Assembly (NCBI GenBank): GCA_000750105.3
Contig: JPHH03000025.1
Span: 372,001-436,000 of the forward strand
DNA from: Tolypocladium sp. Sup5 PDA-1
Lineage: Eukaryota; Ascomycota; Sordariomycetes; Hypocreales; Ophiocordycipitaceae
Direction of reading: 5' to 3'
Length of the DNA stretch: 64,000 bases
Part shown: positions 49,076-58,300 of the stretch, one piece after another
Numbering within the stretch: position 1 is the first letter of the stretch
Layout of the letters: each line of letters begins with the position of its first letter
The notes under the pieces: generated by a model
What the model was told of the DNA's origin: nothing
What the model saw: only the letters and a program-made list of their open reading frames with translations
The model's database searches: none
Made by a program: the position numbers and the translations under genes

Positions 49076-50542
49076 GGGAGATGGGGAAAAGCCACGGGGT
49101 CAACAGCACCGCGCAGACGACGACACGCAAACACCACATAACACGCAAGTATTTTTGATTACAAGCAATACCAAAGTTTGGCGGGCACCGACAGGATTGG
49201 GATACCGGGGCATTCGGCGTATTGGAAACTGGTTGAACGCCCCCCTCGCACCGGGAGTACTCGGTCGACTTTTGGGGGGAGATGCGCGGCAACTGGGGCC
49301 GCGCATTGGCGAGATGAGGGTGCATGGTACTTTGTTCGTTTGTCTGGACCAAGAGAAGATTGGGTCGGTTTCGATACCACGGACGGACCGGGGAGGGTTT
49401 GGCGGATGTTACGGTTTGCCCTTATGGGGGACATGGGATTTGACTAATTGCGCTGGGCCGAGTTTTGGATACGGGCAAAGACGGGCCCCTTTTCACGGGA
49501 AAGGGAAAGGGGGTTGGTGTTGTTGCGTCTGGTCTGATACTCTTGGGCTCGGGGACCACTGTACTTGTGCGATGCTTGTAGAGTTTTTTTTTTGTTTACA
49601 CATTTTTGTTGAGGAAAGGGGGACGAAACGAGTGCTGATGCCGACAAGTTGCATGTGTTACTATACGATACCACTTGGGTACGGACCTACTCTGCCGGTA
49701 CTTTCTTGCTCGTGGCGTTTGGGAAGGTTGATTGTTGGGAGGTAAACAGTCACTTGAATTTGAATTTGGCGGTGAATATTCGAGGTATGGGTGAATATTG
49801 TGTGAATGTCTGTGCATGATGGCCCTAGATGTATTTGCCGCCTCTTGGAGTTCAACGGGATGTGTGCGTGTGGTGTGGCCACAAACTACGTGGTTGTCGG
49901 CATCATTCGCATTCGCTCTGCAGTACGAAGTAAAAGCACGCCTTTTTATGTAAACCTTGTTTGCTCTTGTCGTTGTTTCCCCAACTCAAATACATTGTGC
50001 ACGTAAAGCGCCAAAAAAAGAAACACCAAGAAGCAGTTACAGTTCTTGACGCATTGCAACCCGTCGATTTACTTTGCGACTCTTTGGCATGTTGCATTGG
50101 AGACTTTGGAGTTGGACGGATGGACGGAAGTGTCTCAATTGAGCTGGGCGCTAGCGGCTGCCAGCTGGGACGTGGCGCGGTCGCTGGCGGAAGAGGCAGT
50201 CGGGCGGGTGGGGGGGAGGCTTTTGGCGGAGGGCTAGGAGGGTTACATGGGGCGAAACCTGACGGCGGGAGGATTCTGGTGGCTGGAATCCACTCCGGGG
50301 GAGAGAGAGTTAATTGGGGCTCTTGGTCTGTGTGTCCTTTTTGGCTTTTATGCGGTAATGGTGGTGGTGATGGCGGCGGTGGTGGTGGTGATGGAAGCGA
50401 GTCTGTATTGGATGGAAGCTGCCTACATACGGCACGGCAGATGGGATCGCCGCGAGTGAATGGCGTGACTTGTGCTGCGGAGGTGGCCGATCGGGTTGAG
50501 GTGGTTGCCTTGCCATGTAGATTGACTGCCTGCCAGATTGAT

Positions 50543-50574
<32 letters not shown>

Positions 50575-53259
50575 GGTTGAGCGGATCGTCCATGGGCCAT
50601 GGCCGATCTGGCATCCCGTAGCCTCCCGTCTACACCCATCCATGGCGGCGACGAGATGGCGGCGTGTGGTTAACCAAACGAAACGGAGGCGCATGTAACT
50701 GTACGAACAGAAGACGCATGCGCTCTGCAACTTCCCGCGAACCTGAGTTGTGCCCGTTCAGCGGCCGAGCCCAAACCAAGTAAAGACCCTCGGCCTGTGG
50801 CTGGCTGCGAGGCCCTGCCCGCCCTGGCTTGTACGCTGCAGGCGTCCATCCTCAGGGACCCTCAGCTCGCAACCCTGCTCAGCTCACCGTTTCCCACGGA
50901 GCCCTACGAGTAATACCGAACCTTCCGCCTCGCCCTGTTGCCTTCTGTCATTTCGATGCCTTGAATCAGCCAGTTCACTGTCGTACGGAGGACGCTCCGA
51001 TGCACGTCGTCCCGATTAGGCTTGCTGTCCGTGCGCGCATTCATCAGCTCGCTCGGCACGACTTTCCGATGGCCGTGGGCCGTGGGCCGTGGCCGTGGCC
51101 GTGCCCCGAGCGAGAACGTGTAACCTCGCGTCTCCCAATAATTATTGCCCGCCTTTCTTCTGTCCTTTTCTCCTGCCTGACCCCCAGGCATGTTAATACG
51201 CCGTCATTCCCCTTTTACAGAAATCGGTCTGGAGCTGGACGGGGGGACGAGATGCCGTCATTTGTGTTCCGCACCGGTGAGCGCTGCCCTCGGGACGGAC
51301 GGGGGCGGCCCCTTTCTGGTGTTGGATAACAGCCATACAGCTGCGCTTTTGGCTTTCCCATTCAGAATATCGATGCTCCCCCTTTCCATCCCGGCATCCG
51401 TACGACCCAAGGCGAGACACTCCCATCCCAACCCGAAGCCCCCTCGAAACCACCATCCCAGCAGCATCCCATCCCATCCCATCCATCCGCTCGGCCCCCC
51501 CGGCCGTTGCCCAGTCGTCGAAATAGACTCGCTCCCGGATACCTGCACCTCGGACATGCCCAGTTCGAGCGCGGGCCGGTCCCACACCCTCCCTATCTCC
51601 CCCCCCCGGTCCCCTCGCCGATGGCCCCGCGCGGATGCGTGCATGCAGGTGGATGGAACCCGCCGCGCTCGGCTCGGGAGCGTCTCTCCTTTTTTATTTT
51701 TTAACCTTTATCTGTGCGCCTTGGATATTCCTGTGACACCCTGCTGCGTTGGGGAGGGATGAGAATCGGGGTGGTTTCCCCACGGAAAGGCTAGATGCTG
51801 GCGCGGGACGGCGCGCTGGCGGGCGACGGAATGGGATTCTGTGTTGGTTCGTGAGTTGTGCGTTGGATCGGGGGAGGGGGGGACGGACCTGGGGAGGGGA
51901 GGGGTGTGGTGATAGGGGGGTTACACGGCATGTGTGTGCGACGTGTTGGGCGTGGACGTGGTTGTATGTCTATCGCTTGACGCGAGATGAAGACAATGCG
52001 ATAACTGAATGTGTCATTGAGGGATCGTTAACGGACGAGGCGACAGCATCGTTGAGTTATCGTTTACATCAGTAAGAGCCTATCAAGTCCGTGTGATATT
52101 TCCATCGTTGTTACGATCCCATTGCCAACCGACCAACTGCTTCTACCCGTTCGATGAGATCGTGCCCTTGAACCGAGTGTCTCTATCTCAACGTACGTAC
52201 AATATTGCGTGAACTTCAAATCAAACAGATGCACGCTCCACGCATGGAGCAAGCCGCACTTGTGCACTGTCCGCCAGAACGATACAGAAACGATAGGTGC
52301 GAAGTAGACGCAATGTGTAGACTCTGTCTGACTCAACTGGTTGGGGGAAGAAATGACTTGCTGCAAAATGTCTGTGAGCGGAGAAAGGCCGCAGTCCTCT
52401 ATTGCCGCAGTGTAAAGGCTTTAATACGTCCCTAATATCAAACTGATCGTTGCTGGCTCATAGACTGCCATCCCAGAGCCAGCGATTTTATCCGCGAAGC
52501 CTCGATTGTGCCGTCAATAACCGGACGAAGAGGGAATGAAATCACCATGCGGCTATATAAGCCGTCAGCTATTCTCCTCGGAGTCCCTGAACAACTGAAT
52601 CTCTCTAGACACCTGATTGCTTGAATCTGCTGCGAGGTCTTGTTTCCCCTTTCGAGTTGTTGGCGTTTTCACCTACCACGGCGTAACTCACTCGCACCCT
52701 GATATCACAAACATGACTCTGGAATAGGAAACGCATTTGGTAAATTTTCCAGTATGCCTCCTCCCTTGCGGCTTGTAGCCTCGTCGACCAAATTATCCCG
52801 CCTATACCGACAACAGGGCGAATATCTCGCGCAAGTTCAAGGCAAACACCATGCAAGGGCGAAACATACCGATAGAATGGCCGCTCGCATAGATTGAGCC
52901 TATTGTCGTCTTCTGAAAACCGTTTACAACAATACCGCCAAAGCGGTACGCACGTATTCATTGTGTTGCCCCTTTGTCTGCGCCCCCAGTCCCTCTGCCG
53001 CGCACGCAAACGCCGACCGCAGACGGCTGCACAGCAGCTGCCATGACTTCAGGCCAAGAGCATATGCCAAACATGACTACGCAAAAGATCGAAGCTGCTC
53101 GCTGAATTTCTGATTGTTCTGATTCCAAGAAACAACAGCCTGATCTGCTGAGCACCGACAATACGCCGAAGCGGCCGGTGAAGCGATCCCATCAAGGGTG
53201 AGTGTCAGTCAGTCAGTCTATCCTTCCGGCCACAGCAGAGATCCGGGCGAGTATTGAAC
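49076..53259. other. Gene-poor stretch downstream of the C2H2 factor
   Basis: 4.2 kb without a supportable gene. The first 900 bp are likely 3' UTR and flank of the C2H2 gene (T run at about 49586). One TACGAAGTA copy lies at 49924-49932. C-rich and T-rich low-complexity tracts occur around 51450-51700. Open frames here lack motifs. Confidence 0.45.
50537..50575. repeat. (GATT)n microsatellite
   Basis: About nine tandem copies of GATT or its rotation ATTG, with one interruption (ATCG) near the start. A simple slippage repeat in intergenic DNA; its translations in minus frames (Asn-Gln-Ser-Ile repeats) are artefacts. Confidence 0.9.
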
Positions 53260-53845
53260 ATGGCCTCCAACAAGAAGCGACTCTACGTTGCGCTGTACCC
53301 CAGCGGGACCGTTGGCAGTGAAGAGCGAAGGTATGACATCCCCGTCCCCAAACCTCTTGTTGAGCCCCATACTCAACTAATATGCTCTTCGCAGATACCA
53401 CTGGGCCTTTCTCGTCGGACCCAAGATCGAGGCCGGAGGAGCAGTCCACGGCATGAGATACCACGTCAAGAACCTTCCCAAAGCGCGCTGGGTGTATGAG
53501 GAGCTCGAGGCAAAGGACGTGCGCTGGACCAACAACCTCCTTGTCCGTATCGTGGTCGCCAAGATCGAGGACGAATGCCGGCTCGTCGACATCATCCGCA
53601 ACACGCCAGTCATCCAGGGCGACGACAACTGGCGCTGCCGCTCGTGGGTCGCCGCCGTGCTCGCCAGGCTCGAACAGGATGGCATCGCTGTTGGCACTGC
53701 GAAGCTGGACTGGGGCGAGATCGAGCCCAAGGCCCGTGCCTACGTGGCGGAGAAGAACGCTGCCGGCAGGTATTTGACGGCCGAGGAACTTCTGAAGGTG
53801 AAGCCGACGTGGGATCTTCTTGCAGGCAAGGAGATTGTACCCTAG
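53260..53845 (+). CDS. Small fungal protein of unknown function (DUF6914-like)
   Basis: Two exons (53260..53330 and 53395..53845) around a 64-nt intron (GTATGA...GCAG) give 173 residues. The protein has no signal peptide or membrane segment. The pattern RYHWAFLVGPKIE, MRYHVKNL, LLVRIVVAKIED and NWRCRSWVAAVLARLEQDG matches what I recall as the fungal family DUF6914, whose role is unknown. A two-codon upstream in-frame extension exists, but the ATG at 53260 has the better context. It sits next to two decayed genes at the start of the accessory part of the window, yet its own reading frame is intact. Confidence 0.82.
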
Positions 53846-53927
53846 GCCGGGAGGTAAATGTGTGTCTCGCAAGACTCGTCGTTGACTGCATTTCAGTTGA
53901 CATGAATCTGAGCCCCTGAAGAAGTAA

Positions 53928-54800
53928 TTAACGTACACCTGCAACGCCCCATGTGTAAATCGTTTGCAAGTCTCCCCACCAAATCTGCCGTGTCCTCTCC
54001 ATTACCAACTCTTCGAGATATGCGTCGAGAAAACTGGTCATCGACCCCTGCCACTGCGGTCCAGACAGGTCCCCGCACCATGCCGCAGTATACACTCAGT
54101 AGCAAGGATACCATCCGGTGAACCCTCATTCGACGATGCCAACAACTTTGTCTCCACGGATGAGTATGTTGGCTGGGTTCAGATGTCCGTGCGTAAACAC
54201 AGGAGGCGGCCAAGGCTTGTCCTGCAAGGCCATCATATCCACGAGGCTCTTCCACACGTGTTCGTCCAGATGTCTAGGACACTCCTCTGGCGTCAGTCCC
54301 TCGCGGAGCCAGAGGTGGAACTCGTTGATGGTCTTGAACGGTCCGAGCCTGGGCTTGGCGTGAGGGATGCGGCAGGCCTACAGGGAGCCGCCAATGCAGC
54401 TCTCGACGCCCGTCCCTGGTGGCGGCGGCAGCGCCCTGAGCTCCTGGTCCATGCGCCGGAGCTGCGCAAAGAGAGTCTCGCGGTCCGCCTCGGAGGCGCG
54501 CATGATGATGTAGGCGCGGCCCTTGTGGACAAACGAGCAGTACACGCGCGGCACGGGGACGGACGTCTTGTCGGCGACGAACTTCATCGTGACGGGCTCG
54601 GCGCGGTGGGCAAACGGCCCCGTCTTGACCACGAGGTACTTGGAGATGATGACGCACGAGCCATGGTGTTTCTAGAATCGGGCTGTCGTTTTGAGCGCGA
54701 GGGGGGTTCAGGATACGGCGCAGACGGGTGTTGTTGATGGCCAGGTGCTCCGCGCCTTCGTGCCTGGCCAACGGCGGCATGGCGAGATTTTTGGGCCATC
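53928..54800 (-). pseudogene. Decayed aminoglycoside-phosphotransferase (APH)-like gene
   Basis: The minus strand has one frame with clear APH-family blocks: KFVADKTSVPVPRVY, GRAYIIM, QELRALPPPPGTGVESC, GPFKTINEFHLWLRE and PWPPPVFTHGHLNPANILI. These fungal enzymes are kinase-fold proteins of mostly unknown substrate. The frame is broken by TAG at 54378-54380 and TGA at 54126-54128 and 54096-54098; the last two stand where conserved Trp codons are expected. The catalytic loop reads HGHLN instead of HGDLN (His codon at 54183-54185), so the catalytic Asp is lost. About 15 residues after YIIM appear deleted. The 5' end is uncertain. A homologous tail continues to the TAA at 53928-53930. Confidence 0.85.
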
Positions 54801-55389
54801 ACAGCATGCCCTCGACCTGACGCCGGCAGCGCATCGGGCGATGAATTCTCTTGGAGCTGTGAGAGTTGAAGTCGCCCTCATAACGCTCCTTCGGCTGAAA
54901 CTTCCACTGGGCGCATGTCATGGACGGAGTAAAGTCTATGCTGCCCATGATCAAGCTTTGGGGTTGCGAAGTGCTATTGGTATAGGATTTTAGGGTAGCT
55001 AGCTCGTTATACTAGCTAGCTCGTTATGCACCTATGTTATATAATTTGTTTTCTATCTCTAAACCCTTAATCACCCTAATATAGGGTTTGGTAGGGACCA
55101 ACCTACCGTTAGCAACCCTGGGTTTTAAAAGCGAGGCCTTTTCCCCCGGTCAAATGGCCCGTCGTGGGATTGCCAACGCCAATAATAATTAGTAGGCTAC
55201 GGAGCACTAGCTGCCAAGTCTCACGGCTGCCAAAGACTTTCAGTACCCTACGCTACCGCGAATAGAATTGTATGGACAGACGGCACGACTTCATAACGAA
55301 GAGACGATCAAAAGGTCAATATTATAAGGCTGAATGAATACATATACACACACCCACATACCAACGCAAGGGCCGCACAACAGAATTGC
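54801..55389. other. AT-rich stretch between two pseudogenes
   Basis: No gene. A 14-bp unit AGCTAGCTCGTTAT is repeated directly at about 54997-55010 and 55014-55027. A short inverted repeat GGTAGG/CCTACC lies at about 55090-55107. The base composition is clearly more AT-rich than the rest of the window, as in RIP-affected or transposon-derived fungal DNA, but no element could be recognised. Confidence 0.5.
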
Positions 55390-58300
55390 CTATAACTCAT
55401 CGCGCTTTCGGTCTTGCTCGGATTTACCCGGGGCGATACCCGTGACCAGGCAGTTGTTGCTCATCAAGCCGCCCTGCTTGCCGTCGACTCCTTCGCAGTT
55501 ACAACTATCGACATTGGTGCGGAGATACCTGGTACATTCGTCAAAGTTCCAGGTCCATTCACAGCCCGTTCGGAGTGACAAGGTAAACTGGGCGTATATG
55601 CCACTCTTCCTCCACGATGGTGCCCTGAAGGCGCCATTGGAGACGACCCATTTGGGTTCCCGGAGTGTTTCCACGTGTATGATGGAGGTGCCGGGGCCAA
55701 GCGTGACGCCTGGCGACCCGATGCGGCGGCAGAAGCTTTCGATTCCCGTGTCCATTTCCTTGTGGCTGACCTTATCCCCTTCATTCCAGCATAGGACGCT
55801 GTTGGCCCTTGGGCTCGGGTGCGCCAAGGGCGGCGGCGTCGGCTTGGGACGCTCCGGAGGCTTGGTTGATGACGATTCGGGCACGGTCGGGCAAGGGCCG
55901 CGGTCTTCTGGTCCGGACTCGTCGTAAAACCACTCCCTGAGACCCGGGTTCAGGAGGCCGGCCAAGACGGACCAGAAGTCCTGATTCCGGTCGCAGTAGC
56001 CCTGCTGGTTGGTAAAGGAGCAGCCGTCGACGAACGGCCCCATTTCATTGTCCTTGATGATAACCGTCACGGGTACCTTGGGCCAGGCTCCGGCCGGCGG
56101 GCTAGCTCCGTTCGGTCCGAACGAGGTCGGAAGCACCGGTGGAGTCTTGGGCGTGGGCGTGATGGTCGTGTACTTGTCGTCTGGGCCCAGGTACGAGATG
56201 CCGGGCCATTTCTTGGTCGGTTCGAGCGTCGGCATAAGCTGTACCCCTGGCCTGCCTGGCCTGCCATCTCTGGCCTCCAAAGCGTCGGCCCCGATGGTGA
56301 TCTTGCGGAACACCCACTCCGATACTGTCATAGGCGGCCGCGTGATGGTGCTAGTCCAGGCGCCCGTGCTGACGGTCACGAGGGGATAGTCAACGACGCT
56401 GGTGGCGGCGGTCCAGGGCGGCAGCACCACTGTGCACGGGGGCGTGCAGGTTAATTGCGGGTTCTCCATGTCCCAGATCTTGGGGTCGACCCAGACGTCG
56501 TTGGTAGATCCCGAGTTGCTTGTCGAGACATCAAACACGGACACTTGGTACCATCGGGGGTGCGTCTCAACGTTGAGGTTGTCCAGAGCCGAGATACCTT
56601 TCCCATTCTGCACCGCCATGTACTTGGCTCCGATGGTGATGAGCTGTTGGAACCGCACGTTGTAGTCGTTATCCTCGAGAAGCATCATGGCTTTTTGGCA
56701 TGCATGCCCGTCGACTGGAGACACGCTAGATTAGAAATTGCATGTATACTTTCGGCGCGCCCCCATTTCCTTCTCCTCGGCACCAGAGAGCAACGGATAG
56801 AGAAAAAGAGGGGAGGATCTTGAGAAAACTTACTGCAGTCTTGGGAATATGTTGAGAACCACGAATACAAACCAGCTCCGGCCACAAAGATATTGCCCGA
56901 CCCCCGGACGATCACGGCCCAGGACTCATCGCAACCGCTCAGCTCGTCGTTGCTTCCGCAGTTGTAAGTAGGATCGCCGGGGAACAAGCCGACCTGCTTG
57001 TTGAAGGGAACAGGAGGCGGCGGGGTCGGCTGGTAGTACGGCGACTCTGTTTGAATCATGCCTGCGAAGATGTTGCGAGCATTGTGGAAATTGTACTGGT
57101 AGTATACGGAGTGTTCTGATGCCGTTCCGTAGAGCCACACGGGCTCTGTGCTTTCAATGAGGAATCCACAAGCAACATATATCGAGGTTTGAACCTAGAT
57201 TTGTAATAAAAGCCCGCCGGTTAGGATTCTTCTCTTGTCTTTGCAATTCAACATGGTGTCAAGGGGGTTGATTGCTGGAAAGGGGAAATGGAGAGAAGAC
57301 CAAGAAGAAGAAGTAGAAGAAGAACAAGAAGAGGAAACTGAAGAGGGAGTTTAAAGAAAGAGAAAAGGTGCCGCCGTGCTGACTTGTCCCTCGGCAGCAC
57401 CCGCTCAGACTTACCATGGGGTTATTGTCGTCCTGCAGATCTGGATCGCTGCGAAAAAAGTCAGTATAGCTGGGACAAGCGACACTCCTTTCATTTCCGG
57501 TCAACCGCCCCGGAGAGGAGAGACGTACTCAATCATGTGGTCAGCTACCCAGAGCCACATGTTTTCAAAGTATCCAGATGCCTTGGGCGTGATGTGCATC
57601 ATCAGACTGCCGGCATTGCATCCGGGGTTGATGCCGCTCGTTGACGGAGGACACTCCTTGGGCGTTAGTCCTGTGCCGACTGCGCCGCCAATGCGGACAT
57701 GACAATCTGTGATAGTACGTTTTGCGTTAGTCATGGTTTATGTTTTACCTCTTTTGTTGCTTGAGGTAACGTAACCTTCCTCTCGAAAGTGACCATCACA
57801 TGCCACAGACTTCCAGGGAACGGCAGAGAAGGATGACCAAGAAAAGCAACTTACCCCATAAAGCAGCCGAACCAGGCCGCGCAGCTTTAATATTCCACTC
57901 TACGAGAATAAGGCCGGCCGTGGGTCCGCGGTTGGCGAAGATGAGATCCTGCATCTCGACATCTCCTTCATCTCCCTCCTAGCCCACCTGGATCATGACT
58001 TTGGGGTGGTCGGCGTCCTCGAAATAGGCTCCCGACGCAACCAGCTGCGACCACGTCTCTCCCACAATCTTGCTTCCCGCTGGGACGACGACCGTGCTAG
58101 TCAAAATGTAGGAGCCGGCGTCAACGAACAAGATCTTGCCCTGACTGGCATACAGCGCGGCCTGGAACGCGGCCGTGTCGTCAGAGGCGCCGTCTCCCCG
58201 AGCGCCAAAGTCCTTTACGTGAACAAAGTCGCCCACACCATTACCCTCATACTGCGGCTTGGCTCGCTCGAAATAGGCACCCGTCGAGTCGAGCAGGGCA

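Noticed and set aside
50537..50575. GATT repeat as a CRISPR-like or regulatory array
   Set aside because: Units are 4 bp and contiguous without spacers: a simple microsatellite in a eukaryote.
55066..55090. CCCTAA-like words as interstitial telomere sequence
   Set aside because: Only single, non-tandem copies occur; no array of TTAGGG/CCCTAA.
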